Positions 34,809 through 43,994 of a DNA stretch of 64,000 bases are shown here, piece after piece. The DNA comes from Timonella sp031979385. Lineage in GTDB: Bacteria; Actinomycetota; Actinomycetes; Actinomycetales; Cellulomonadaceae. The DNA is taken from positions 191,485 through 255,484 of the forward strand of contig DALZEF010000001.1 in assembly GCA_031979385.1 (NCBI GenBank). Direction: 5' to 3'. The notes beneath the pieces are model-generated. The model searched no databases. It worked only from the letters and a program-made list of their open reading frames with translations, and had not been told where the DNA came from. The first letter of the stretch is position 1, and each line of letters opens with the position of its first letter. The translations under genes were made by a program, and so were the position numbers.

Positions 34809-36140
34809 CTAGATTGCCGACGATCCCACGGTTCCAGCAGCCTCTCCCCTGCGTTTCTGCCGCAGGATTGGCACGAGGCTGAATGCCGAGAGGACTGCGC
34901 CCACGATGAGGATCACCCAGTATGGGGTGATGCCTATCAGCACTGCAACGAGCGCGGAACTGAGCACCTGCGGTCCGTTGAGCATCATGTTCATTGCCGC
35001 GCCGCTGCGTCCCTGCACCTCCATTGGCAGCTCGGTCTGCTTGATCGTCATCACGACCATCGCCATGATCGGCATGCAGAAACCGAGAGCGACGCTGGCC
35101 AGTAGGACCGCGATGACGTTTGGAATGGCGAAGGCGACATAGCCGAGGGTGAACAGTACGAGACCGAGAATCAGGAGCCGGTCGAATCCGAACCGACGCA
35201 TCAGTGCGGCTCCCAGGAGACCGGCGGCCACAGCCGCAGCGCCTTGAAGCGAGGTGAAGATCGGCAGGGCCTCGGGCTGCAAACCAAGTCCCTGGTCGAG
35301 CACCGGGAAGATGAGTGCGTTGATCGCGCCGCCGGCGGTGACCACCACGACGAGTGCGATCAGGTAGGACCACAGACGCTTGCGGGCATACACCTCGGGG
35401 AAACCGCGAAGCGAGGTGTTCAACCATGAGCTATCGAAGCGCACGTCGTTCGCGGTCTCCTTGATACCCACGAATTTCAGGAACACCGCACCGAGTACAA
35501 ACATGATGATCGTGAAGATCAAGATCGGTTGGATGCCCCACAGCGCAAATGCGCCTGCGGCGACGAGCGGAACCACGATCCGGAATCCGTGGTCAATCGA
35601 AGTGAATAGACCGTTTGCCGGCCCGAGTAGACGCAGATCGAGGGTGTCGCGCAGCAGACCTGATTGGGCGGCTGAGTTGATGTAGGTGGTGCAGGAGTAC
35701 AGCACCATGACCGCGTAGACGATCCATATGTCCCCAGTGTCTTGGACGGTGAATAGCAGGAGGATCGACAGCGCAACCAAAATGTTTGACAGTGCCACAA
35801 GTCTGATCCGTGAGAATCTGTCCGCCATCATGCCAAACACCGGGGCTGCCAGAGCCGGAAGTCCGATGGCAACGAAGGTCAGAGCAGTGTACACATCGTT
35901 GTCTGTCATGGTTTTGATCCAGATCGCAACCGTGAGGAAGAGGGCTGAATCGCCGAGGTTGGACAGTGTCCAGGCGGTGAGTAGCCGACGGAATGCGGGG
36001 ACCTTGAGGGCTTCTCGAGTTGTTCCGATCTCTGTGGAGCGAGCTTCGGCGGGTGTGGTTACTGAAAGCGCCGGTTGAGATGCTGAGTCAGTGTTGAGGG
36101 GTGGATTTTGATTCTCGCTGGTGTCAGGTGCCTTGGTCAT
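34809..36140 (-). CDS. MFS transporter
   Basis: The 443-residue protein has about 12 transmembrane helices in two halves and the MFS loop-2 motif FGMMADRFSRIRLV after helix 2, with FDRLLILGLVLF as the second-half counterpart. Arrangement and size fit the drug or macrolide exporter branch (MFS_3/MefA-like). Its start overlaps the stop of the upstream ArsR-like regulator by 4 bases, so the two are one operon, and the pump is presumably induced by a ligand of the regulator. Substrate unknown. The C-terminus contains one copy of the TCGTCGGCAAT motif. Confidence 0.92.
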   Translation of the reverse strand: MTKAPDTSENQNPPLNTDSASQPALSVTTPAEARSTEIGTTREALKVPAFRRLLTAWTLSNLGDSALFLTVAIWIKTMTDNDVYTALTFVAIGLPALAAPVFGMMADRFSRIRLVALSNILVALSILLLFTVQDTGDIWIVYAVMVLYSCTTYINSAAQSGLLRDTLDLRLLGPANGLFTSIDHGFRIVVPLVAAGAFALWGIQPILIFTIIMFVLGAVFLKFVGIKETANDVRFDSSWLNTSLRGFPEVYARKRLWSYLIALVVVVTAGGAINALIFPVLDQGLGLQPEALPIFTSLQGAAAVAAGLLGAALMRRFGFDRLLILGLVLFTLGYVAFAIPNVIAVLLASVALGFCMPIMAMVVMTIKQTELPMEVQGRSGAAMNMMLNGPQVLSSALVAVLIGITPYWVILIVGAVLSAFSLVPILRQKRRGEAAGTVGSSAI

Positions 36141-36733
36141 GAGTTTTCTTCCGGTGTGGTCGATTCGTAGGCTGAGAGTTCAGGCGTCATGACCAGGAAC
36201 ATTCGAGAGTGACTCGCTCCTTCTGGCCGTAGCGAGGGATCTTCGTTGCGTTTGTGGAATGTGCTCAGTGCCTTCTCGATCACCGACATGAGTTCTTCAT
36301 GTTCTTGGTCGGTCAGCCAGAGGTTCTGCGCGGTCACGAGGGCACGATTGATCGCTTCTTCCGGGAGGGTGGGAGCGGCTGTGATGAACTCGTTGACCCG
36401 AACCGCCAGTTGGGAGATCATCGCGTTGGTTAGCGCGGAGATCGCGGCTGCTTTGGCTGGAGAGTCGGGTTCGAATGAGCGACTGCGATTGGCCGGTAGG
36501 ACACGCCAAGGCTTACTCTTTGCGTCTGGGGCCTCGGCCTGTTCGATGTACCCGTGTTTGGCGAGCGTGCGCAGATGGAACGAGCAACTTGCAACCGATT
36601 CCTTGATGGCCTCGGCGCACTGCGTTGCGGTGGCCTGCGGAACGGATCCCAGAAAGTCGAGGAGTGCAAGCCTGATGGGGTGGGCAAGAGCCTTGATGTG
36701 GGCTGGATCGTGGATCGGTTGCGGCTGAGTCAT
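36137..36733 (-). CDS. ArsR-like winged-helix transcriptional regulator
   Basis: The 198-residue protein starts with a winged-helix domain: HIKALAHPIRLALLDFLGSVPQATATQCAEAIKESVASCSFHLRTLAKHGYIEQAE at about residues 12-67, the ArsR/HTH_20 pattern without an obvious metal site. The C-terminal half is a helical effector or dimerisation domain with HEELMSVIEKALS. It is the first gene of a two-gene operon with the MFS pump and is probably its repressor. Half-sites CTAAAG/CTTTAG lie upstream. Confidence 0.9.
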   Translation of the reverse strand: MTQPQPIHDPAHIKALAHPIRLALLDFLGSVPQATATQCAEAIKESVASCSFHLRTLAKHGYIEQAEAPDAKSKPWRVLPANRSRSFEPDSPAKAAAISALTNAMISQLAVRVNEFITAAPTLPEEAINRALVTAQNLWLTDQEHEELMSVIEKALSTFHKRNEDPSLRPEGASHSRMFLVMTPELSAYESTTPEENS

Positions 36734-36749
36734 ACCTACACCATAAATA

Positions 36750-36779
36750 CTAAAGAAAACTTTAGCAAGACTTCTTTAG
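36750..36779. promoter_or_regulatory. Candidate operator of the ArsR-like regulator
   Basis: CTAAAG-AAAA-CTTTAG forms a perfect dyad at 36750-36765, and a third half-site CTTTAG follows at 36774-36779. It is 17-46 bases upstream of the regulator's start codon, where an autoregulatory operator would be expected. Confidence 0.55.
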
Positions 36780-36857
36780 AATATTCATTGGCGACGATCC
36801 GCTCCGTTCCAGCATCACCCCACTTCCTGCGTTACTGCTCTTGCGCTGGAGCCTGAT

Positions 36858-36875
36858 CAGCCCGAAGGCGGGCTG
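36858..36875. terminator. Small GC hairpin
   Basis: CAGCCCG-AAGG-CGGGCTG is a 7-bp stem with a 4-base loop in the gap upstream of the small ORF at 36926; no T-tract. Confidence 0.35.
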
Positions 36876-36925
36876 CGGTCGAGAATATTCGACAGGACTA
36901 CATCATCGCCACGAAGTCTGAACTA

Positions 36926-37174
36926 GTGCTTGAGATGGAACTCATAGCGTCTGAGAACGGGTCGGGAAGTCTCCTACGTGCCTGTGAATTGTTCCTCGAT
37001 CACTCCAGAAAACGCGAGTCAATCCAAGTGAAGAAGTATTATTGCGCTCTTGTCTATCGAGGAGATTCGTTTCCGCTGCTCTCAGACGTTGTTGCCAACA
37101 AATTTTCACTATCAAGAAACGATAAACGCTTCCTAGAACTTCAGATCGACAGTTGGATGGAATCGCTGGAGTAG
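36926..37174 (+). CDS. Hypothetical small protein, possibly 5'-truncated
   Basis: I do not recognise this frame. From GTG 36926 it gives 82 residues, mixed charged and hydrophobic, ending DSWMESLE; no signal or membrane segment. The frame is open back to about 36856 with protein-like sequence (RAAVENIRQDYIIATKSE) but no start codon, so it may be the tail of a truncated gene. It has no clear ribosome site and is more AT-rich than its neighbours. Confidence 0.4.
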   Translation: MLEMELIASENGSGSLLRACELFLDHSRKRESIQVKKYYCALVYRGDSFPLLSDVVANKFSLSRNDKRFLELQIDSWMESLE

Positions 37175-37269
37175 AGTCTCTCTCCTACACCACATCTGAC
37201 CATCCGGATAGGGTCAACGAGCCCAACATGGCATAGGCTGGAGGAACAACGTTCGTACGGGAAAAGGTC

Positions 37270-37710
37270 ATGCGTCAAACTCCGATCTACTTCTACTCGT
37301 CAAAGTCTGGAATGGTGCGACAGTTCGCTCTCGCACTGGAACGTCCTGTCTTTGACCTCACTGATCGTGCTGTACGCACGTCGGTTCCTGACGGGCCGTG
37401 GGTACTGCTGACACCCTCGTATAAGACTGGGAATGCTGACAACGACACAGTTCCGGAGCCAGTGAAAAGATTCCTGAGAAATCCGGCCGTGCGCCGCAAG
37501 ATGGTCGGGATTATGGGATCTGGAAACCGAAACTTCGGTGCGCATTACCAGGCTGCCGCACGTCAGATCGCGAACATATCCGGTCGACCGATGCTGTTTG
37601 AGTTCGAACTTCAAGGAACTCAGTGGGATGTTGAGGATGCTCGTGCGATCCTTGAAGAACTCGACCGACAACTCGCTCACGCGCACGGTGAGGAACCAGT
37701 TGGTGTCTAA
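37270..37710 (+). CDS. nrdI: Ribonucleotide reductase flavodoxin-like protein NrdI
   Basis: The 146-residue protein matches NrdI: IYFYSSKSGMVRQFALAL at the FMN phosphate loop, VLLTPSYKTGN, FLRNPAVRRKMVGIMGSGNRNFG and the C-terminal FEFELQGTQWDVEDA. NrdI supplies oxidant to assemble the Mn tyrosyl-radical cofactor of class Ib ribonucleotide reductase (NrdEF). No nrdH, nrdE or nrdF is adjacent, which is unusual. It overlaps the likely start of the next gene. Confidence 0.93.
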   Translation: MRQTPIYFYSSKSGMVRQFALALERPVFDLTDRAVRTSVPDGPWVLLTPSYKTGNADNDTVPEPVKRFLRNPAVRRKMVGIMGSGNRNFGAHYQAAARQIANISGRPMLFEFELQGTQWDVEDARAILEELDRQLAHAHGEEPVGV

Positions 37711-38500
37711 CGAGTTATTTCCCACCCGCACCACCGCATCAAACAGCGATGATGCCGGTGGGCGCGTCTATCGTCGGCAATATGAGCCTGCGATGACCGT
37801 TGCGGACTTCACGCTCAATCGGCAGGCGGTGCAGCAAAACATTACACGCGCGGCGCAGCGCGCAGGCCGTGCTCCAGAGGGTGTGCGCCTGCTCGCAGTG
37901 TCGAAGACCGTCTCACATGAGCGGATGCGCAATGCGCACGCGGCCGGACTAACCCAGTTCGCGGAGAACAAGGTGCAGGAAGCGCACGCCAAGGCGCATG
38001 ATCTGGCTGATCTTGACGCACGCTGGGTAATGATTGGCCACCTGCAAACCAACAAGGCCAAGCAGGTGGCCGAGTTTGCGCATGAGTTCCAGGGCCTCGA
38101 CTCGGCTCGGATAGCGGTGGCGCTTGACCGGAGACTTCAGCAACTTGGTAGGTCGCTCGATGTGTTGGTTCAGGTCAACGTGTCTGGTGAGGCCACTAAA
38201 TCCGGTGTGGAGCCTAGCGAGGTTGAAGTGCTGCTCGGCGAGCTCAAACACTGTGACGCCCTGCGGGTGCGCGGGTTCATGACGATCGCCAGCCACACCA
38301 CCAATGAGCAGCAGGTCCGCAACTGCTTCCGGGGCTTGCGTGACATTCGGGATCAGGCGCAGCAGACCGTTGAATATCCAGAGCTACTCACCGAACTGTC
38401 GATGGGTATGTCCGGGGACTATGAGATCGCTATCGAAGAGGGCTCGACCGTCGTCCGCGTGGGCAGCGCCCTATTCGGGTCGCGTTACTACCCCGCCTAG
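37703..38500 (+). CDS. YggS family PLP-homeostasis protein
   Basis: The protein is a fold-type III PLP-binding barrel of the YggS/PROSC family: RLLAVSKTVSHERMR with the PLP lysine, QFAENKVQEAHAKA, WVMIGHLQTNKAKQV, LDVLVQVNVSGEATKSGV, LRVRGFMTIAS and SMGMSGDYEIAIEEGSTVVRVGSALFG. It has no enzymatic activity in known members and buffers pyridoxal phosphate. The GTG at 37703 (265 residues, overlapping nrdI by 8 bases) has GAGGAA upstream; an ATG at 37793 (235 residues) is closer to the usual family length. Confidence 0.9.
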   Translation: MSNELFPTRTTASNSDDAGGRVYRRQYEPAMTVADFTLNRQAVQQNITRAAQRAGRAPEGVRLLAVSKTVSHERMRNAHAAGLTQFAENKVQEAHAKAHDLADLDARWVMIGHLQTNKAKQVAEFAHEFQGLDSARIAVALDRRLQQLGRSLDVLVQVNVSGEATKSGVEPSEVEVLLGELKHCDALRVRGFMTIASHTTNEQQVRNCFRGLRDIRDQAQQTVEYPELLTELSMGMSGDYEIAIEEGSTVVRVGSALFGSRYYPA

Positions 38501-38560
38501 CAGGACAATGCGGGCGAGGCGCGACTGTCTACTTGGGATGTCCCATAGCCAGCGTTCCCG

Positions 38561-39208
38561 CTACTTGGCTGCGAACCGCACGTTCACCGAAGCGCTTACC
38601 ACGACATCTTCAGGTCGAGCCTCAAATGCCGTATCGCTATGGATGGGTGCGGCACTGCGTATGAGCATCTTGCCCTCGAATCCCGCACCCGAATCGGACA
38701 TGAGTCCAATGTCCGCGATTTCCTCATAGGCGATGGATTCGATTCCGGCAGCCCTCGCGTAGGTGAGGGCCTTGTCGTATGCGTTCTTGACCGCCTTGAC
38801 GCGTACGGTATCGATGGCTTCCTGCAGTTGCGGCTTGGACAACTCCCACGCCACGTCCTGTAGTTGCACATGCTCGGTTCCAGCAACCGCCTCGAGCAGG
38901 CTCGCGAGGGCCGTGAAATCGGTGAAGGTTATTCGATAGGCAACGTGCGCCGTGTAGAGCGGTTCACCGGGGGTGCCGTCGTTGGTCCAGGGTCGGTGGG
39001 AGGATAGCGTGAGGGGGTTGCGGGTCCAGTTCTCGACCGCTCCGGCAGTTTCGTGCTGTGCGATTGCCGACGATACGGCGTGGCTGGTCTGTTCGGCCCA
39101 CTGTGTGGCGGTGCGTACGTTGGGTGCTTCCGCGGTGACCACTATGGGTAGAGTGGCACGGCTGGGTGCGTGGCGGGATTCGGCTGATCCGGTGACGGTG
39201 ATCTTCAT
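38561..39208 (-). CDS. SIMPL domain-containing protein (DUF541)
   Basis: From the ATG at 39208 there are 215 residues beginning MKITVTGSAESRHAPSRATLPIVVTAE, the SIMPL/DUF541 pattern, with YTAHVAYRITFTDFTALASLLEAV and the conserved AVKNAYDKALTYARAAGI helix at about 145-165. No signal peptide is seen with this start, unlike many family members. Function unknown in bacteria. It is convergent with the YggS gene. Confidence 0.85.
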   Translation of the reverse strand: MKITVTGSAESRHAPSRATLPIVVTAEAPNVRTATQWAEQTSHAVSSAIAQHETAGAVENWTRNPLTLSSHRPWTNDGTPGEPLYTAHVAYRITFTDFTALASLLEAVAGTEHVQLQDVAWELSKPQLQEAIDTVRVKAVKNAYDKALTYARAAGIESIAYEEIADIGLMSDSGAGFEGKMLIRSAAPIHSDTAFEARPEDVVVSASVNVRFAAK

Positions 39209-39338
39209 GTCTCTCAGCGTAGTCACGTTTGGGTGTGCGGGCTCATCCACACGGGGATATCCCCCTGTGGATTGCGTGGAATACAACGCCTCCCCCAGTG
39301 GTTCTCGTGAGGGAAACCAGCGTCAGAAAGAAGAGCAC

Positions 39339-40241
39339 ATGACCGACTACGGCCAGGAACTTCAGTTCGGAACGTTCATCACGCCCACCAATGCCGACCC
39401 GATGCATGGTGTCGACCTTGCCGTCCGTAGCGAGCAGGCTGGTCTTGACCTGGTGACGTTCCAGGATCATCCTTATCAACCATCGTTCCTGGACACGTGG
39501 ACGCTGCTCAGCTTTGTGGCTGCACGTACGGAGAAGATCAAGATCTCGGGGAATGTCCTCAATCTGCCGTTGCGACCACCGGCGGTTCTGGCCCGGGCGA
39601 CCGCCTCACTCGATTTGTTGAGTGATGGACGCTTCGAGTTGGGTTTGGGCGCTGGAGCGTTCTGGGACCCCATGGTTGCTATGGGCGTTGACCGGCTCAC
39701 GGCGGGACAGAGCGTTGAGGCCCTCGACGAGGCAATCGACCTCATCCGGGAACTGTGGGACACCGATAAGCGCGAACGTCTGACCTTCACCGGTGAGTAT
39801 TACCAGCTCGATGGTGCAAAACGCGGTCCCGCTCCGGCACACAGGGTGGAGTTCTGGCTAGGTGCGCTCAAACCCCGCATGCTCAGACTCATCGGACGCA
39901 AGGCAGACGGCTGGCTGCCCTCGCTCATGTACTTGTCCTCGCACGAGGATCTGACGGGTATGAGCCAGATCATCGACAAGGCTGCACTCGATGCTGGCCG
40001 CGAGCCCCGTGAGATTCGCCGCATGCTCAACGTCGCGGGGAAGCTCGTGCCCACGGACACTTCGGAGTTCCTAGCGGGAAGTCCGGAAAAGTGGGCGAAT
40101 GATCTAGCCTTCCTGACCCGCACGTACGGTACCTCAACCTTCATCCTCGCCTCCGATTCAGGCGACTTCATCGACCTGTTTGGACAGGAGATCGCGCCGC
40201 GCGTACGCGAGATCGTGGGAAACGACCGCGCCAGTAATTAA
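39339..40241 (+). CDS. LLM class flavin-dependent oxidoreductase
   Basis: The 300-residue protein is a luciferase-like monooxygenase (bacterial luciferase/F420 reductase TIM barrel): LQFGTFITPTNADPMHGVDLAVRSEQAGLDLVTFQDHPYQ, then DTWTLLSFVAARTEKIKISGNVLNLPLRPPAVLARATASLDLLSDGRFELGLGAG, the block typical of the family, and GPAPAHRVEFWLGALKPRML. Such enzymes use FMNH2 or F420H2. It is followed 55 bp later by a longer paralogue, so a gene duplication is likely. Substrate unknown. GAAGAG precedes the ATG. Confidence 0.92.
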   Translation: MTDYGQELQFGTFITPTNADPMHGVDLAVRSEQAGLDLVTFQDHPYQPSFLDTWTLLSFVAARTEKIKISGNVLNLPLRPPAVLARATASLDLLSDGRFELGLGAGAFWDPMVAMGVDRLTAGQSVEALDEAIDLIRELWDTDKRERLTFTGEYYQLDGAKRGPAPAHRVEFWLGALKPRMLRLIGRKADGWLPSLMYLSSHEDLTGMSQIIDKAALDAGREPREIRRMLNVAGKLVPTDTSEFLAGSPEKWANDLAFLTRTYGTSTFILASDSGDFIDLFGQEIAPRVREIVGNDRASN

Positions 40242-40296
40242 GCCCTCCCATACCCCGTTCCACGAGCGCACCACACGAAAAGCACACGAGAAAAAC

Positions 40297-42516
40297 ATGG
40301 ACTACGGCCACCCCCTCACCTTCGGCGTTCACCTGAGCCACCCCACCCGTCAAGCGGTAGAAACAGCTGCGCTCGCAGAAAGACTCGGGCTGAACTATCT
40401 CTCCATTGGTAGCGGCTCCATCGACGGCAGTGAAATCGGCGAGGATGCACACCTCGAACACTGGACGCTGGCCAGCCAACTAGCGGCCCGCACAGGTTCG
40501 ATCATGCTGCGCACTGCGCCACAATCGGGGGCGAACCCCGTGGTCATCGCCCGTTCGGCAGCAAGCCTCGACTTACTCTCCGGTGCACGCACTGACCTTG
40601 CACTCCCCCGGCTAAGTGGCACGCAACTCGACGAACTCACCACGATCCTGGGTGGGATATGGGACAGTGGCACCGAAAACCCACTCACATTCCACGGCAG
40701 GCACTACAGTATCCCCGCAGCGCAACGCGGTCCCGCGCCGGCACACCGGATTCCCCTCTGGGCTACCGGGATTTCCGACGATTCCTTATGCGCCGCTGGG
40801 CAGCTCGCGGACGGGTGGGTGGTCCAGTACGCCGACCTACCTGCAACCAGCGCAGAGTTTCCCGCTGCGTTGAACGCCCTGAACGACCTCGCCCGCGAGG
40901 TCGACACCCACGCAATTACCGCGGGACGTGACCCGAGGGAAGTACGCCGCCAGGTCGTCGTCAAGCAGGAAGACCTTCTTGGATTCGTCGAACGAGACCT
41001 GCATGCTGCGAGAGCATCAGTCTTGGCGCTCGCGGATGCCGGATTCGCGGAGATGCTGTTTGAAACCACCGACTCGGATCTTCTGACCTGGATCGCAACA
41101 GACTTGGCACCAGCAGTCGCGGACCGTCTCGCGCAGGTGCGGGCGGAAGCCGGAACTAGAGTCGGGGTCACGCGCAATGCGGGCGTGCGCGCACGGCGCG
41201 TGGGAACTATCGACTATGATTCCATGCCGGCTCGGCTCCAACAGATTGCGATCGAGCCGGGTGACCCTCACCATGCCCACCATCGCAACACGTACCTGCG
41301 TGGTGGAAACCCGGGCGTTGTTCTGCTCGCCCGAGACACCCAGGACGTACGTGACGCCGTAACGTGGGCCGCCAGCCAAAACGTGCCGTTCGCGGTGCGC
41401 TCGGGAGGACACGGGTTCTCTGGCCGTTCCACCAACAATGCGGGCATCGTGCTCTCGCTGCGCGGACTACGAGACGTGACCGTGCTGGACCCAGAAGCGG
41501 GCCTCGTGCGCGTGGAACCCGGTGCTCAATGGGCTGAAGTGGCTCGTGCCCTTGAACCGCACGGCCTAGCGATCAGTTCGGGCGATTCCGGAACCGTTGG
41601 CGTTGGTGGACTCGCAACCGTTGGCGGAATCGGGTTCTTTGCCAAAGAACACGGACTGACCATTGACTACATCGAAGCGCTCGAGATAGTGACCGCCTCC
41701 GGCGACGTCGTGCGGGCCAGCCGCACCGAGAACCCCGAACTGTTTTGGGGCATGCGCGGCGCTGGACCGAACTTTGGCGTGGTGACGTCCTTTGAGTTCC
41801 AGGCCCAAAAGACCGGGCTCATCGCGCACGTTCAACTCGCATTCCAAACCGATGACCTCGCCACGTTCCTGTACGAGTACGGCCAGGTTGTTGAGGAGAC
41901 ACCGGACGACACCACGCTGTTCCTGCTCACGGGTGGCGCACGACGAGGCCAACCCAGCGTTGTGCAACTCTACGGCGTAGTCAACAGCGCGGACCGAGAC
42001 ACGATTTTGGCGCGACTCCAACCGTTCGCCGACCTCGGACAACTCGTGAACCAGCAGGTGTACCTGACCACCTATGCCGGTGCCATCGGTGAGCCGGCAA
42101 CCGGAGCGCAACACGGACACGGCGAACCACTCAGCCGAGCTGGCGCACTCCCCCACATCACGCGCGAAGCAGCCCACGATCTGGCCGGACTCATCCACGG
42201 CGGACTGACCGGATTCTTCCAGATTCGAACTACAGGAGGAGCCGCAGGCGCAGTGCCCGAGGACGCAACCGCCTACTCTGGACGAGCCAACACCTTCCAC
42301 GTGGTTGCGCTCGGCAACAACAGGGCACGACTTGAAGCCGCCTGGTCTGGGCTGTCCCGACACTTCACCGGGTACTATCTCAACCTCGACACGGACACCA
42401 ACCCGGAACGCATCCAAGGCGTGTTCAGCGCGGAGAAGTGGGAGCGGCTCGTTGCGCTCAAACGCGAATGGGACCCAGGAAACCTGTTCAACGACAACTT
42501 CAACATCGCGCCCTAG
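40297..42516 (+). CDS. Fusion of an LLM flavin-dependent monooxygenase and a berberine-bridge-type FAD oxidase
   Basis: The 739-residue protein has two flavoenzyme parts. Residues 1 to about 280 form a luciferase-like barrel (LTFGVHLSHPTRQAVETAALAERLGLNYLSI, RTAPQSGANPVVIARSAASLDLLSGARTDLAL, RGPAPAHRIPLWATG), similar to the preceding gene. From about 320, a PCMH-type FAD domain follows: FAVRSGGHGFSGRSTNNAGIVLSLRGL with the histidine (372) that usually bonds FAD, then GTVGVGGLATVGGIGFFAKEHGLTIDYIEALEIVTASGDV. A BBE segment ends it (LNLDTDTNPERI, then WERLVALKREWDPGNLFNDN). The second cysteine link of bicovalent members is absent. Substrate unknown. Confidence 0.88.
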   Translation: MDYGHPLTFGVHLSHPTRQAVETAALAERLGLNYLSIGSGSIDGSEIGEDAHLEHWTLASQLAARTGSIMLRTAPQSGANPVVIARSAASLDLLSGARTDLALPRLSGTQLDELTTILGGIWDSGTENPLTFHGRHYSIPAAQRGPAPAHRIPLWATGISDDSLCAAGQLADGWVVQYADLPATSAEFPAALNALNDLAREVDTHAITAGRDPREVRRQVVVKQEDLLGFVERDLHAARASVLALADAGFAEMLFETTDSDLLTWIATDLAPAVADRLAQVRAEAGTRVGVTRNAGVRARRVGTIDYDSMPARLQQIAIEPGDPHHAHHRNTYLRGGNPGVVLLARDTQDVRDAVTWAASQNVPFAVRSGGHGFSGRSTNNAGIVLSLRGLRDVTVLDPEAGLVRVEPGAQWAEVARALEPHGLAISSGDSGTVGVGGLATVGGIGFFAKEHGLTIDYIEALEIVTASGDVVRASRTENPELFWGMRGAGPNFGVVTSFEFQAQKTGLIAHVQLAFQTDDLATFLYEYGQVVEETPDDTTLFLLTGGARRGQPSVVQLYGVVNSADRDTILARLQPFADLGQLVNQQVYLTTYAGAIGEPATGAQHGHGEPLSRAGALPHITREAAHDLAGLIHGGLTGFFQIRTTGGAAGAVPEDATAYSGRANTFHVVALGNNRARLEAAWSGLSRHFTGYYLNLDTDTNPERIQGVFSAEKWERLVALKREWDPGNLFNDNFNIAP

Positions 42517-42601
42517 GTTGAGTGCACAGGCAACCGGCTCGTCGGGAAGGGAACTGCCGCGAAGTAGCGCCAAACCTCTTCGAAATATGCCAGTATGAAC
42601 T

Positions 42602-43816
42602 ATGGCCTTGAATCTGCGTGAAATCTACGTCGACCTGCACGAAAACCCTGAGCTTTCCTTCCAGGAATACCGGACTGCGGCTATCGTGGCGGACCATCTG
42701 GAGCAACTCGGCTACGAGGTGCACACCGAAATCGGTCAGACGGGAGTCGCCGGGATTTTGGTCAACGGCGACGGTCCTGTCGTGCTGCTGCGCGCCGACA
42801 TGGATGGTCTTCCTGTTCACGAGGAAACCGGACTCGACTACGCGAGCAAAGCCCGTGCGATAGACCGCGATGGAAACGATGTTCCCGTCATGCATGCATG
42901 TGGCCATGACGTGCACGTCACCGCCCTGTTGGGAGCAGCGGAACAACTTGCGGAGACCACCGATGAATGGTCGGGAACCGTTGTGCTCGTGTTTCAACCC
43001 GCTGAGGAGGCCGGTGGTGGGGCTCAGGCGATGGTCGATGACGGTCTGTTCGAGATCGTGCCCAAGCCCGACGTCGTGCTGGGCCAACATGTCGCTCCCC
43101 TGCCAGCCGGGATGGTAGCCGTGCATCCAGGGGTTGCCATGGCCGCGGCCGACTCAATCGACATCACGCTTTACGGCGTGGGTGGTCATGGGTCGCGTCC
43201 AGAAACCACGGTCGATCCAGTCCTCATGGCCGCCTCGCTCACACTGCGGCTGCAACAGATCGTGTCCCGTGAGATTGCCTTCACCGAACAGGCGGTTGTT
43301 ACGGTTGGGCAGATACACGCAGGCACCAAAAACAACATCATCCCGTCCACGGCTAAACTTGGCCTTTCTATCCGCACGCTAGATGCAGAACTGCGAGAAC
43401 GCGTGCTCGGCGCTATCGAACGCATGACCAACGCAGAGGCGGAGGCCTTCGGCGCACCAAAGCCACCCACGATTCACAATGCTGAGTCCTTCCCGCTGAC
43501 CTACAACGATCCGGAGTCAACCGAGAGGTTCACCGAAGCACTCGGTGAGGTGATCGGAACCCAGCGTGTCATTGGGGCCGGGGTCATCTCAGGATCGGAA
43601 GACGTTGGCGTTCTCGCGACCGCTGCGCAGGTGCCTCTCGTATACTGGTTCCTCGGCGGTGGGGATCCTGCGCTGTTCGCTGGGGTAACCCATGAAAGTG
43701 GACTGTCCAGCGATATTCCGTCCAACCACTCACCTCACTTCGCACCCGTCATCGAGCCCACCCTCAGCACGGGTGTGCTCGCTCTGGTCAGTGCCGCACG
43801 TGAATGGCTTGACTAG
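42602..43816 (+). CDS. M20 family amidohydrolase/peptidase
   Basis: The 404-residue metal hydrolase has DLHENPELSFQEYRT near the start, VLLRADMDGLPVHEETGL (about 61-78), VMHACGHDVHVTALLGA with the CGHD metal and catalytic pattern (about 98-114), VFQPAEEAGGGAQAMV (about 130-145), the dimerisation domain with GVGGHGSRPETTVDPV, and a final IPSNHSPHFAP motif. It resembles hippurate, N-acyl amino acid or IAA-amide hydrolases. Standing alone downstream of the flavoenzymes, its role is not clear. Confidence 0.93.
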   Translation: MALNLREIYVDLHENPELSFQEYRTAAIVADHLEQLGYEVHTEIGQTGVAGILVNGDGPVVLLRADMDGLPVHEETGLDYASKARAIDRDGNDVPVMHACGHDVHVTALLGAAEQLAETTDEWSGTVVLVFQPAEEAGGGAQAMVDDGLFEIVPKPDVVLGQHVAPLPAGMVAVHPGVAMAAADSIDITLYGVGGHGSRPETTVDPVLMAASLTLRLQQIVSREIAFTEQAVVTVGQIHAGTKNNIIPSTAKLGLSIRTLDAELRERVLGAIERMTNAEAEAFGAPKPPTIHNAESFPLTYNDPESTERFTEALGEVIGTQRVIGAGVISGSEDVGVLATAAQVPLVYWFLGGGDPALFAGVTHESGLSSDIPSNHSPHFAPVIEPTLSTGVLALVSAAREWLD

Positions 43817-43994
43817 TATCGCTTGAGATGAGCGACGATACGGCTGGTCACATGATCACGTTACGGAGTCTGCATGGTGGGTTGCGCACCCAAGCGCGGC
43901 ATGCGCGCTTGCCCGGTACAGAACCTCCGTGAGTTGAGGCTGGGAAGTAACCGGCTCGTCGGCAAGATAACCAACACAAACACCGGGAACCACA

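Noticed and set aside
34642..35427. 261-codon minus-strand frame overlapping the MFS gene
   Set aside because: It is out of frame with the clear transporter and is Arg/Gly-rich, as shadows in GC-rich DNA are.
38973..39338. 122-codon extension of the first LLM oxidoreductase
   Set aside because: It is antisense to the SIMPL gene; homology and a ribosome site start at 39339.
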